From Pseudomonas oleovorans subsp. oleovorans (GTDB taxonomy: Bacteria; Pseudomonadota; Gammaproteobacteria; Pseudomonadales; Pseudomonadaceae): a DNA stretch of 64,000 nucleotides. The position numbers were made by a program, and so were the translations under genes. This document shows positions 36,390 through 44,927 of the stretch, in pieces. Below the pieces are notes generated by a model, which worked only from the letters and a program-made list of their open reading frames with translations, was not told the origin of the DNA and did no database searches. How positions within the stretch are numbered: the first letter of the stretch is position 1; each line of letters begins with the position of its first letter. The stretch lies in the NCBI RefSeq assembly GCF_002197815.1, contig NZ_NIUB01000011.1:1-64000 (forward strand), written 5' to 3'.

Positions 36390-37424
36390 ATGAAGATCCG
36401 TTTCAGCAGTTCGAAGGAACAACAACCCACCCAGGACCAGGGGCTGCAGGTGCTCTATGCGCCAGGCAAGCGCCTGGCCTTCAAGCTGCGCTGGTACCTG
36501 ATCCTGCTGGCGGTGCTCAGCCCCCTGCTGTGGTTGCTGGGCAGCTGGTTGCTCGGCGCGTTGCTGGTGGAGGCGCCAGCCCAGCTGGTGCTGGCGAACA
36601 CTGAGCTGCGCGCCCGTGAGCCGGCCCAGGTGCAGCAGATCCTGGTGCGTCCGGGCGAGCGGGTGGAGGCGGGCCAGGTGCTGGTGCGGCTGGACAACCC
36701 GGAGTGGCGCGCGCGCCTGGCCTTGCTGGCCGAACCGGAGGCGCCGGTCGCCACACCGGACAGCGCTGCGCTGAGCGGTCGCGAGCGTGACACCCTGCTG
36801 CGCCTGCTGGCCAGCGCCGAGCAGCGCCTGGCCCAGCTCTCCGCCCTGCAGGCCGCCGGCGCCGCCACCCGTGGCGAGGTGCAGGTGGCGCGTGACGAGC
36901 GTGACCGTCGCCAACGCGACCTGCTGCAGTTCGAGCGCCAGCAGGCGGTCGTGGTGGCGCCGGATGCTGCCCAGCAGCAGCGCCTGATCGAGCGCGCCTG
37001 GCTGCAGGCGCGCCTGGAGGGTCTGGCCCTGGCGGCACCGGCCGCCGGCGTGGTCAGCGAGCTGCTGGTGGCCGAAGGCGAGAACGTCGGTCCCGGTACG
37101 CCACTGCTGAGCCTGAACGCTGAGGATGAGCCGCAGGTGCTGATCTACCTGAACGCGCGGCACACTCGCTATGCGTTGCAGGGGCAGGCGCTGCGCCTGC
37201 CCCTGCCTGACGGAAGCTGGCTGGGGGCGCGGGTGGAGCGGGCCGTCGACGACGCCGTGCCGGTGCCGCAGGAACTGCGTCCGGCCTTCAGTCCGCCAAC
37301 CCGCAGCCTGAAGGTGGTGGCCCGACTGGACGCGCCGCTTCCCGCGTACTGGCGTATCCATCACCTGGCGCTGACCGCGCATTTCCCGCATCGCTGGCCC
37401 TGGCTCGAGGCCTGGGCCGACTAA
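36390..37424 (+). CDS. HlyD/Alg44-like periplasmic adaptor
   Basis: This 344-aa membrane-fusion protein has a short cytosolic leader, one membrane helix (about 32-55), a lipoyl-like half (QVQQILVRPGERVEAGQVLVRL), a coiled-coil hairpin (about 120-200), the second lipoyl half (APAAGVVSELLVAEGENVGPGTPLL) and beta-barrel segments. It should link the inner-membrane glycosyltransferase to the TolC-like channel. It starts seven bases after the fusion gene. Its TAA overlaps the stop codon of the convergent yheT gene by four bases, leaving no room for a separate terminator. Confidence 0.83.
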   Translation: MKIRFSSSKEQQPTQDQGLQVLYAPGKRLAFKLRWYLILLAVLSPLLWLLGSWLLGALLVEAPAQLVLANTELRAREPAQVQQILVRPGERVEAGQVLVRLDNPEWRARLALLAEPEAPVATPDSAALSGRERDTLLRLLASAEQRLAQLSALQAAGAATRGEVQVARDERDRRQRDLLQFERQQAVVVAPDAAQQQRLIERAWLQARLEGLALAAPAAGVVSELLVAEGENVGPGTPLLSLNAEDEPQVLIYLNARHTRYALQGQALRLPLPDGSWLGARVERAVDDAVPVPQELRPAFSPPTRSLKVVARLDAPLPAYWRIHHLALTAHFPHRWPWLEAWAD

Positions 37425-38404
37425 CGCCCGCCGGCGAGCCAGGCAGGAATGCGCCGCTCCAGGTAGAACTCCGGTCGCCGCGGTGAGCCGCCGATAAAGC
37501 CGACATGGCCGCCGCGTCCGTGCAGTTCCAGCAGGGTGCTGGAAGACAGCTCGTGGGCCTGCGGCACGCTGTGCGGGAAGACGAAGGGGTCGTCGCTGGA
37601 CTGGATGATCAGCGTGCGCGTGCGGATCTGCCCGAGGTAGTAACGGCTGGAGGCGCGCCGGTAGTAGTCCTCGGCGTCGGCATAGCCGTGCAGCGGCGCG
37701 GTGAAGCGTGCATCGAAATCCCAGAAGGTGCGCATGCCCTCCAGCGGACCCAGCTGCTGCAGCGCTGCCAGGCGCTCATGATGGCCTTCGTCAGTGAAGC
37801 GCTGCTGCTTGTCGCGCACATAGGCGACCAGCGCGCGCATGAAATGCGCCTGGTAGACCTTGGAGAAACCGCGGTCGATGCGCTCGGCGCAGTGGTCCAG
37901 GCGAAACGGCACCGATACCGCCACCGCAGCCTGCAAGCCCGAGGCCTCGCCCGACTCGCCCAGGTACTTGAGCAGCACGTTGCCGCCCAGCGAGTAGCCC
38001 ACCGCGTACAGCGGCGCCATCGGCCGTTGCGCGCGCAGGTGGGCCACGGCCGATGCCAGATCCTCGCTGGCGCCGGAGTGATAGCCACGCGGCAACAGGT
38101 TGGGCTCGCCGGAGCAGCCGCGCCAGTTCAGCGCCACGCTGGCCCAGCCGCGCGCGGCCAGCGCCTGTTGCAGCCCCAGCACGTAGAGCGAGTTGGAACT
38201 GCCGGTCAGGCCGTGCAGCACCAGCACCAGCGGCGCATGGGTGTCATGCGGGCCGTACCAGTCGAGGTCGAGAAAATCGCCATCGTCCAGCCACAGCCGC
38301 TCGCGCTGCCGTTCCAGTTGCGGCGGCTTGCGACAGAAGGGGTTCCACAGCGTCTGCAGATGCGGGCCGGGGAGCCACCAGGCGGGGCGAAAGTCAGTGT
38401 TCAT
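37421..38404 (-). CDS. YheT-like alpha/beta hydrolase
   Basis: This 327-aa cytosolic hydrolase is of the YheT/ABHD1-3 group. It begins AWWLPGPHLQTLWNPFC, typical of the family. The oxyanion segment is VLHGLTGSSNS, the nucleophile serine is in VGYSLGGN, the acid is in QSSDDPFV and the histidine is in GRGGHVGF. The natural substrate is not established. The ATG at 38404 is preferred over a longer frame whose leader is non-conserved. It lies downstream of rsmD on the same strand. Confidence 0.9.
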   Translation of the reverse strand: MNTDFRPAWWLPGPHLQTLWNPFCRKPPQLERQRERLWLDDGDFLDLDWYGPHDTHAPLVLVLHGLTGSSNSLYVLGLQQALAARGWASVALNWRGCSGEPNLLPRGYHSGASEDLASAVAHLRAQRPMAPLYAVGYSLGGNVLLKYLGESGEASGLQAAVAVSVPFRLDHCAERIDRGFSKVYQAHFMRALVAYVRDKQQRFTDEGHHERLAALQQLGPLEGMRTFWDFDARFTAPLHGYADAEDYYRRASSRYYLGQIRTRTLIIQSSDDPFVFPHSVPQAHELSSSTLLELHGRGGHVGFIGGSPRRPEFYLERRIPAWLAGGR

Positions 38405-38600
38405 CGGGTGGCCGGTCGTTATTCTGGTGTAGGGCGTACTCGGCTTTGGCTTCCTGCGTCGTTTTACCTCCTGCATCCATGCAGTCGTCGCGAAACAGTA
38501 CGCCGTCGCGGAATCTATCGTGACGCCGGTGCCAGGGCAGGGAGGTGGCAAGCTCTGGCATGATCCAGGCGGACTGTTCGCTGGCGCTCCTGAGTCCGCC

Positions 38601-39203
38601 CTACGCACTCCTCTGCCAAAGCGCATAATGCACCTGACCGGTGTGTTTTTCGCGGTGCAGGCGCCAGTTGCCGGGCAGACCCAGCGTCGAGGGCGCGGTT
38701 TCGCTTTCGGTATAGACCCAGGCGTCGTCGCTCAGCCAGCCCTGCGCTTCCAGCAGGTTGCAGGCGTCCTGCAGCAGGTTCTTGTGGAACGGCGGGTCGA
38801 GCAGAACGATATCGAAGCGGCGCGGCGCCGGACGCGCCAACAGTTGCAGGGCATCGCCCAGATGAATCTCGCCCGTGCTGCATTGCAGCGTCGCCAGGTG
38901 GCCGCGCAAGGCGCTCACCGAGGCCGGGTTGAGGTCGCAGGCCAGACCGCTGGCAGCACCACGCGACAGCGCTTCGAGCAGCAGTGCGCCGCTGCCGGCG
39001 AAGGGGTCGAGCACATAAGCGCCCTCGACATAGGGCGCCAGCCAGTTGAACAGCGTCTCACGCACCCGATCCGGGGTCGGGCGCAGGCCTGGCCCGTCGG
39101 GGAAAGCAAAGCGCCGCGAACGCCACTGCCCGCCGATGATGCGCAACTGACCCTGGCCGCCGTGAGCCTTGGCGGCCGGTTTTGGCTGTGTGCGACCACG
39201 CAT
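38601..39203 (-). CDS. rsmD: 16S rRNA m2G966 methyltransferase
   Basis: RsmD methylates G966 of 16S rRNA during 30S assembly. The 200-aa protein shows LRIIGGQWRSRRFAFP, RPTPDRVRETLFNWL, the SAM motif VLDPFAGSGALLLEALSRG and the target-base motif LLDPPFH. Its ATG shares the last base of the upstream peptidase gene's TGA, so it is coupled to the M16 pair. This peptidase-rsmD order is also seen in P. aeruginosa. Confidence 0.95.
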   Translation of the reverse strand: MRGRTQPKPAAKAHGGQGQLRIIGGQWRSRRFAFPDGPGLRPTPDRVRETLFNWLAPYVEGAYVLDPFAGSGALLLEALSRGAASGLACDLNPASVSALRGHLATLQCSTGEIHLGDALQLLARPAPRRFDIVLLDPPFHKNLLQDACNLLEAQGWLSDDAWVYTESETAPSTLGLPGNWRLHREKHTGQVHYALWQRSA

Positions 39204-40663
39204 CAGTGCGGCACCGCGCTGGGCAGTTCGGCCGGGCGCTCGGTGGGCGGCGGGAGCTCTTTTTGCGGCACCGTCGGGCCGGCAGTGACCACCACCAGCG
39301 CCTCGGGGTCGAGGTGTTTGGCCATTGCCGCTTTCACTTGATCGGTCGTGAGGTTCTGCACGTCACGCATGAAGTCGTCCAGATAGCTCAGTGGCAGGTC
39401 GTAGAAACCCATCGAGGCCAGTTGGCCGACGATGGCAGCGTTGCTCGCGGTGGACAGCGGGAAGCTGCCGGCCAGCTCACGCTTGGCGTTGTCCAGTTCC
39501 TGCTGGGTAGGGCCGTCACGCAGGTAGTCGGCGAGCAGTTGCTTGACCAGCGCCAGGGTGCCTTCGCTCAAGTCCGCTCGGGTCTGCAGGTTGATCATGA
39601 ACGGGCCGCGTGCCTGCATGGCGCTGAAACCGGAGTAGACGCCGTAGGTCAGGCCACGCTTCTCGCGCACTTCGCTCATCAGGCGAGTGCCGAAACCGCC
39701 GCCGCCGAAAATCTGGTTGCCCAGGTACAGCGCGGTATAGTCCGGGTCGCGCCTATCGATGCCGAGCTGGGCGATCATCAGGTGGGTCTGGTTGGACGGG
39801 TACTCGATATGGCTGGCGCCGGGCTTGGGCGTCTGCGGCTGGGCGATCTTGGCCAGCGCCGGGCCTGGCGGCAGGGCGGCGGATACCTGGTCGGCGATGG
39901 CCTCGGCCTCGGCGCGCGACAGATCGCCAACCAGCGCGATCACCGCATTGCCGGCGGCATAGGCACGGGCATGGAAAGCCTGCAGCTGCTGGCGGGTGAT
40001 GGCCGGGATCGATTGCGCCGTGCCTTCGCTCGGGTGAGCGTAGGGGTGCTGACCGTACAGGCGCTCGAACAATTCGAGGCTGGCCAGTTTGCCCGGGTTC
40101 TGCTTCTGGAGCTCGAAGCCGGCCAGCAACTGGTTCTTGATCCGTGCCAGCGAGTCGGCGGGGAAGGTGGGCTTGCCCAGCACCTCAGCGAACAGGGCTA
40201 GTGCCGGTTCGCGCTGCTCCTGCGCGCTCAGGCTGCGCAGGCTGGCCACCGCCATGTCGCGGTAGGCGCCGTTGCCGAACTCGGCACCGAGCCCCTCGAA
40301 GCCGGCGGCGATGGCGCCGACGTCCTTGCCCGGTACGCCTTCGTTGAGCATGGCGTTGGTCAGGGTGGCCAGGCCTGGCACGCCGCCGTCCTGACTGCTG
40401 CCGGCGGCGAAGGTCAGGCGCAGGTCGAACATCGGTAGCTCATGTGCTTCGACGAACAGCACCTTGGCGCCTTGCGCGGTCTGCCAGGTCTGGATATCCA
40501 GGGTGCGGCGGGTTGGCGCCTTGCCGTCGAGTGCGGCCAGCGACTGCAGCTTGGCGGCATCGCCAGTCACGGTGCTGTCGGACAGGTTGGCGCAGGCGCC
40601 CAGTGCCAGGGCGCTGGACAGGATCAGGCCGAGCAGGCCCAGGCGGCGGTGCTCAGTCTTCAT
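39203..40663 (-). CDS. M16 peptidase-like lipoprotein without zinc motif
   Basis: This 486-aa M16-family protein has a lipoprotein signal (LALGAC, lipidation at C24). The inverted zinc motif HxxEH is absent: the equivalent helix reads GGVPGLATLTNAMLNEG. The second half, including the R/Y-containing VREKRGLTYGVYSG, is normal. In two-gene M16 systems one subunit is catalytic and the other completes the chamber; here the catalytic partner is the gene upstream, overlapping by four bases. It probably acts in the periplasm at a membrane. Confidence 0.88.
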   Translation of the reverse strand: MKTEHRRLGLLGLILSSALALGACANLSDSTVTGDAAKLQSLAALDGKAPTRRTLDIQTWQTAQGAKVLFVEAHELPMFDLRLTFAAGSSQDGGVPGLATLTNAMLNEGVPGKDVGAIAAGFEGLGAEFGNGAYRDMAVASLRSLSAQEQREPALALFAEVLGKPTFPADSLARIKNQLLAGFELQKQNPGKLASLELFERLYGQHPYAHPSEGTAQSIPAITRQQLQAFHARAYAAGNAVIALVGDLSRAEAEAIADQVSAALPPGPALAKIAQPQTPKPGASHIEYPSNQTHLMIAQLGIDRRDPDYTALYLGNQIFGGGGFGTRLMSEVREKRGLTYGVYSGFSAMQARGPFMINLQTRADLSEGTLALVKQLLADYLRDGPTQQELDNAKRELAGSFPLSTASNAAIVGQLASMGFYDLPLSYLDDFMRDVQNLTTDQVKAAMAKHLDPEALVVVTAGPTVPQKELPPPTERPAELPSAVPH

Positions 40664-42030
40664 GGGCGGGACTCCTTATTGCGGGACTCTTCGGGCAGTA
40701 CGTTGGCGACGCTCAGGCGCTCGCGGACGAAGAAGGTGCGTGCGGCCTGCTGGATGTCGGCCGGGGTGACGGCCTCCAGCTCGGCCAGCTCCTGGTCGAT
40801 CAGTTGCCAGGACAGGCCGACGGTTTCCAGTTGGCCGATGCTGGTGGCCTGGCTGGTGATCGAATCGCGCTCGAATACCAGGCCGGCGATCACCTGGGCA
40901 CGTACGCGGGCCAGTTCGGCGGCGGACGGCGGGGCTTTCTTCAGTTCTTCCAGTTCGCGCCACAGGCCGGCCTCGGCCTGCTCCAGGGTCTTGCCCTTCT
41001 GTACGTTGGGCGTGGCCGAGACGATGAACAGGCTGTCGCCACGGGTGAAGGCGTTGTACCAGGCGCTGGCGCCCGAGACGAGTTCTTCGCCGCGTTCCAG
41101 GCGGGTGGACAGGCGTGCGCTGTAGCCGCCGTCGAGCAGGGCGGCGGCCAGGCGCAGGGCATAGACCTGGCGCGGCGTTTCGGCGGTGGCCAGACCCGGT
41201 ACGTTGAAGCCCATGAGCAGGCTCGGCAACTGCGTCTTGAGGTGCAGCGTGGTGCGGCGTTCGCCCGGCGCGGCCAGCTCCAGCGGCAGTTTGGCGGTCG
41301 GCACGTCACCGCGCGGAATGTCGCCGAAGTAGCGCTGCACCTGGGTCTTGACCTCATCCACGCTGACGTCACCGACCACCACCAGGGTGGCGTTGTTCGG
41401 TGCGTACCACTTCTGGTGCCAGGCACGCAGGTCATCGATATGCATGCGCTCGAGGTCGGCCATCCAGCCGATGGTGGGGATGCTGTAACCGCTGGCCGGG
41501 TAAGCCATGGCCTTGAAGCGCTCGTAGGCCAGCGAAGACGGGCGGTCGTCGGTGCGCAGGCGGCGTTCTTCCTTGATGACTTCGATTTCCTTGGCGAACT
41601 CGTCGGCTGGCAGCTTCAGGCTGGCCAGGCGGTCGGCTTCCAGCTCCAGCGCCACGCCCAGACGGTCGCTGGCCAGCACCTGGTAATAGGCGGTGTAGTC
41701 GTCGCTGGTAAAGGCGTTTTCCTCGGCGCCCAGCTCCCGCAGGATGCGCGAGGCTTCGCCGGGGCCGAGCTTGCCGCTGCCCTTGAACATCATGTGTTCC
41801 AGTGCGTGAGAGAGGCCGGTGGAACCGGGCGTCTCGTAGCTGGAGCCGACCTTGTACCAAAGCTGGCTGACCACCACGGGGGCGCGGTGATCCTCGCGAA
41901 CGATGACCTTGAGGCCATTGTCGAGTGTAAATTCATGAGTGGGCTGCGGCGCAGCAGCGAACGCCGCCAGCGGCAGGCAACAAAACACTCCCAGAATCAG
42001 GCCGAGGGTGCGGCGTGCAGTGACAATCAT
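40660..42030 (-). CDS. M16 zinc metallopeptidase, catalytic subunit
   Basis: This 456-aa exported peptidase has a signal peptide (cut near A25). The inverted zinc motif is intact: H75-A-L-E78-H79 in STGLSHALEHMMFKG, with the third ligand glutamate in the following helix (ALELEADRL). The C-terminal VSGASAWYNAF region replaces the usual RGLTY loop. It likely degrades small peptides in the periplasm together with the non-catalytic lipoprotein encoded next (4-bp ATGA overlap). The physiological substrate is unknown. Confidence 0.92.
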   Translation of the reverse strand: MIVTARRTLGLILGVFCCLPLAAFAAAPQPTHEFTLDNGLKVIVREDHRAPVVVSQLWYKVGSSYETPGSTGLSHALEHMMFKGSGKLGPGEASRILRELGAEENAFTSDDYTAYYQVLASDRLGVALELEADRLASLKLPADEFAKEIEVIKEERRLRTDDRPSSLAYERFKAMAYPASGYSIPTIGWMADLERMHIDDLRAWHQKWYAPNNATLVVVGDVSVDEVKTQVQRYFGDIPRGDVPTAKLPLELAAPGERRTTLHLKTQLPSLLMGFNVPGLATAETPRQVYALRLAAALLDGGYSARLSTRLERGEELVSGASAWYNAFTRGDSLFIVSATPNVQKGKTLEQAEAGLWRELEELKKAPPSAAELARVRAQVIAGLVFERDSITSQATSIGQLETVGLSWQLIDQELAELEAVTPADIQQAARTFFVRERLSVANVLPEESRNKESRP

Positions 42031-42171
42031 CGGGTGTCGTCCTGTTTGGATGGCCGAGGCGGTCTAACCGCCGTTGACAAGAGGGTGTCAGGATACTCCA
42101 TCCATACTACGAAGCACCGCCCTTGGGATATCGGAACAAGCGATTAGGTTCTGCGTCGCAGCGAATTGGAT

Positions 42172-42606
42172 TCAGTCGATAATCGGCGCGCTGATGGTGC
42201 TCACGCTTGCCGACAGTTCCAGTAGCAAGCCATTGACCTGTTCGGCGCTCATGCCGAAAGGGTCCAGGCGGTCGCTGCAGGAGTATTTCAGAAAAAGTTC
42301 TCGGTTGACCTGCTTGGCGCCGGCCCAGCCCATGCTCCAGCTGGCGTAGCGGCGAACGTGGATCTCTTCGTAGTCGAAAATCGTCAGGTCCTTGTGGCGG
42401 TTATCCTCTGCCAAACGGTTGTACAACACGTTGATGGCCGTTCGTGGTCCTTCCAGTGCTTGAACAAAGGTGTCGGCGTTACAGCACAGGATGCCAGTGA
42501 GGCCGCGTATCGGGTTGTTGCGTTGCGAGCTTTCGAGAATATCGCGGATCAGTTGTGAAGACATGCCATGGCTGGCGCGGCTGGCATAGGTAAGGCGGAC
42601 AAGCAT
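42172..42606 (-). CDS. Stand-alone BLUF blue-light photoreceptor
   Basis: This 144-aa protein is a BLUF flavin-binding domain with a short C-terminal extension and no output domain. The photocycle residues match AppA spacing exactly: Y7, N31, Q49, W90 and M92 (AppA Y21, N45, Q63, W104, M106). Such short BLUF proteins act by binding partners, for example in motility or biofilm control; the partner here is not evident. It lies alone between the M16 pair and ftsY, where I recall no gene in P. aeruginosa. Confidence 0.93.
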   Translation of the reverse strand: MLVRLTYASRASHGMSSQLIRDILESSQRNNPIRGLTGILCCNADTFVQALEGPRTAINVLYNRLAEDNRHKDLTIFDYEEIHVRRYASWSMGWAGAKQVNRELFLKYSCSDRLDPFGMSAEQVNGLLLELSASVSTISAPIID

Positions 42607-42945
42607 GCTGGCGACCCCGCAAAGGATGAGCTGAGGAAGATGTTCGACAATGGCGTGTCAGACTGTACAGCTTTTGCATAGGTTTTTGGGCGCGCTACTG
42701 TCGGGTCTCGCGCTGGCGATGGTGATTACCGCAGGCGCCTGATCAGCGGCAGGAAACTGGCAGGCTGCAACGCTGCGCGGTAGCGCTCTAAAGTGGTAAA
42801 GTCTCGGGCTGTTTCGTACAGCGCAAGCCCTTTGATGTGCCCGTGCGGGCGGTTGCCCCGGGACATACCTGGCAAGCGAATTTTTCTGGATGCGGCACGC
42901 GGCACCGACTGCCTGCGATGACTGCTCGCCCCTTTGAGAAGACCC
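42607..42945. other. Gene-poor spacer between the BLUF gene and ftsY
   Basis: This 339-bp stretch must hold the divergent promoters of the BLUF gene and ftsY. I see no strong sigma70 pair. A 30-codon frame at 42650-42742 encodes a short protein with one hydrophobic run (LGALLSGLALAMVITAGA) and a GAGGAAG about ten bases upstream. It may be a small membrane protein or chance. Confidence 0.4.
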
Positions 42946-44262
42946 ATGTTTGGTTCCAAAGACGACAAGAATCCACCGGCTGAGGCCGATACTCAGGCTC
43001 AGCCTATGAGTGAAGAGAAGAAATCCCTGTTCAGTTGGTGGCGCAAGAAACCCGCAGAAACTGCTGCCAAGTCGACTCAATCCGCGCCCATCGAGCAAAC
43101 TGTTACCCAGGAGCCTGTCGAGTCGACGACGCTTGAGCCCGCGGCTGTAGCCGAGCCTGAAGTGGCTGAGGTCGCGTCCGCTCCAGCACCACAGCCTGAA
43201 GCGCAGGCTGCTGAACCCCCAGCCGCCCCTGTCGTTATTGAACCGCCGCTGGTCGTGTCCGAGCCTGCTGTCGAGACCGCACCCGTCGTGGCTGCGCCAG
43301 CTCTCGTCGCGGCGCCAGTCACTCAGGAAAAGCCGAGCTTTTTCGCCCGCCTCAAGCAAGGCCTGTCCAAAACCAGCGCCAGCCTCGGTGAAGGCATGGC
43401 CAGCCTGTTCCTCGGCAAGAAGGCCATCGACGATGACCTGCTCGACGATCTGGAAACCCGCCTGCTCACCGCCGACGTTGGCGTCGAGGCGACCACCGCG
43501 ATCATCGGCAACCTGACCAAGCGCGTGGCGCGCAAGGAGCTCGCCGACAGCGGCGCCCTGTACAAGGCACTGCAGGAAGAGTTGGTCAGCCTGCTCAAGC
43601 CGGTCGAGCAGCCGCTGGTCATCGACACTGCCAAACAGCCTTACGTGATTCTCGTCGTAGGTGTGAACGGCGTGGGCAAGACCACCACCATCGGCAAGCT
43701 GGCCAAGAAGCTGCAGCTCGAAGGCAAGAAGGTCATGCTCGCCGCGGGCGACACCTTCCGCGCCGCTGCGGTGGAGCAACTGCAGGTCTGGGGCGAGCGC
43801 AACAACATTGCGGTCATCGCTCAGCACACCGGCGCCGATTCGGCTTCGGTGATCTTCGATGCGGTGCAGGCCGCCAAGTCGCGTGGCATCGACGTGCTTA
43901 TCGCCGACACCGCCGGGCGCCTGCACACCAAAGACAACCTGATGGAAGAGTTGAAGAAGGTCCGTCGGGTGATCGGCAAGCTGGACGAAACCGCGCCGCA
44001 TGAGGTGCTGCTGGTACTCGATGCCGGCACCGGGCAGAACGCCATCAACCAGGCCAAGCAGTTCAACCAGACCGTGAACCTCACCGGTCTGGCACTGACC
44101 AAACTCGACGGCACCGCCAAGGGCGGCGTTATCTTCGCCCTGGCCAAGCAGTTCGGTCTGCCGATTCGCTATATCGGCGTGGGTGAAGGCATCGATGACC
44201 TGCGTCCGTTCCAGGCGCAGGCTTTCGTCCAGGCACTCTTCGAGGAGCGCGAGCGGGCATGA
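42946..44262 (+). CDS. ftsY: Signal recognition particle receptor FtsY
   Basis: FtsY docks SRP-bound ribosomes at the inner membrane for co-translational insertion. The 438-aa protein has an acidic, proline/alanine-rich A domain (about 1-125), then the NG GTPase with GVNGVGKTTTIGKLA (G1), DTFRAAAVEQL, DTAGRLHT (G3) and TKLDGTAKGG (G4). The start at 42946 (MFGSKDDKN) follows GAGAAG. It is the first gene of ftsY-ftsE-ftsX, overlapping ftsE by four bases. Confidence 0.97.
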   Translation: MFGSKDDKNPPAEADTQAQPMSEEKKSLFSWWRKKPAETAAKSTQSAPIEQTVTQEPVESTTLEPAAVAEPEVAEVASAPAPQPEAQAAEPPAAPVVIEPPLVVSEPAVETAPVVAAPALVAAPVTQEKPSFFARLKQGLSKTSASLGEGMASLFLGKKAIDDDLLDDLETRLLTADVGVEATTAIIGNLTKRVARKELADSGALYKALQEELVSLLKPVEQPLVIDTAKQPYVILVVGVNGVGKTTTIGKLAKKLQLEGKKVMLAAGDTFRAAAVEQLQVWGERNNIAVIAQHTGADSASVIFDAVQAAKSRGIDVLIADTAGRLHTKDNLMEELKKVRRVIGKLDETAPHEVLLVLDAGTGQNAINQAKQFNQTVNLTGLALTKLDGTAKGGVIFALAKQFGLPIRYIGVGEGIDDLRPFQAQAFVQALFEERERA

Positions 44263-44927
44263 TCCGATTCGAGCAGGTCGCCAAGCGTTACCCCAATGGC
44301 CATGTCGGGCTGCACGAGCTGACTTTCCGCGTTCGCCCGGGCGAATTTCTCTTCGTCACCGGTCACTCCGGCGCCGGCAAGAGCACGCTGCTGCGTTTGC
44401 TGCTGGCGATGGAACGGCCCACCAGCGGCAAGTTGCTGCTGGCCGGGCAGGACCTGTCGACCATCACCAATGCGCAGATTCCCTTCCTGCGCCGGCAGAT
44501 CGGTGTGGTGTTCCAGAACCACCAGTTGCTGTTCGACCGCACTGTGTACGACAACGTAGCGCTGCCGCTGCAGATTCTCGGCCTGTCCAAGCCGGAGATC
44601 GCCAAGCGCGTCGGCGCGGCGCTGGAGCGCGTCAGCCTCAGTGACAAGGCGGCGCAATCGCCTGGCGATCTGTCCACCGGTCAGCAGCAGCGTGTCGGCA
44701 TCGCCCGCGCCATCGTCCACCGTCCGGCCCTGCTGCTGGCGGATGAGCCCACCGGTAACCTCGACCCGCGCCTGGCCGCCGAGATCATGGGGGTGTTCGA
44801 AGACATCAACCAGTTGGGCACCACCGTGCTGATCGCCAGTCACGACCTGGCGCTGATCGCACGCATGCGCCAGCGCATGCTCACCCTGCAACGCGGTCGC
44901 CTGATCGGTGACGGGGAGGCTGCCTGA
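44259..44927 (+). CDS. ftsE: Cell-division ABC ATPase FtsE
   Basis: FtsE is the cytosolic ATPase that drives FtsX to activate septal peptidoglycan hydrolysis. The 222-aa protein starts MIRFEQVAKRYPNG and shows GHSGAGKSTLL (Walker A), VFQNHQLL (Q-loop), LSTGQQQRVGIARAI (signature) and LLADEPTGNLD (Walker B). It overlaps ftsY by ATGA and shares one base with the ftsX start, consistent with coupled translation. Confidence 0.97.
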   Translation: MIRFEQVAKRYPNGHVGLHELTFRVRPGEFLFVTGHSGAGKSTLLRLLLAMERPTSGKLLLAGQDLSTITNAQIPFLRRQIGVVFQNHQLLFDRTVYDNVALPLQILGLSKPEIAKRVGAALERVSLSDKAAQSPGDLSTGQQQRVGIARAIVHRPALLLADEPTGNLDPRLAAEIMGVFEDINQLGTTVLIASHDLALIARMRQRMLTLQRGRLIGDGEAA

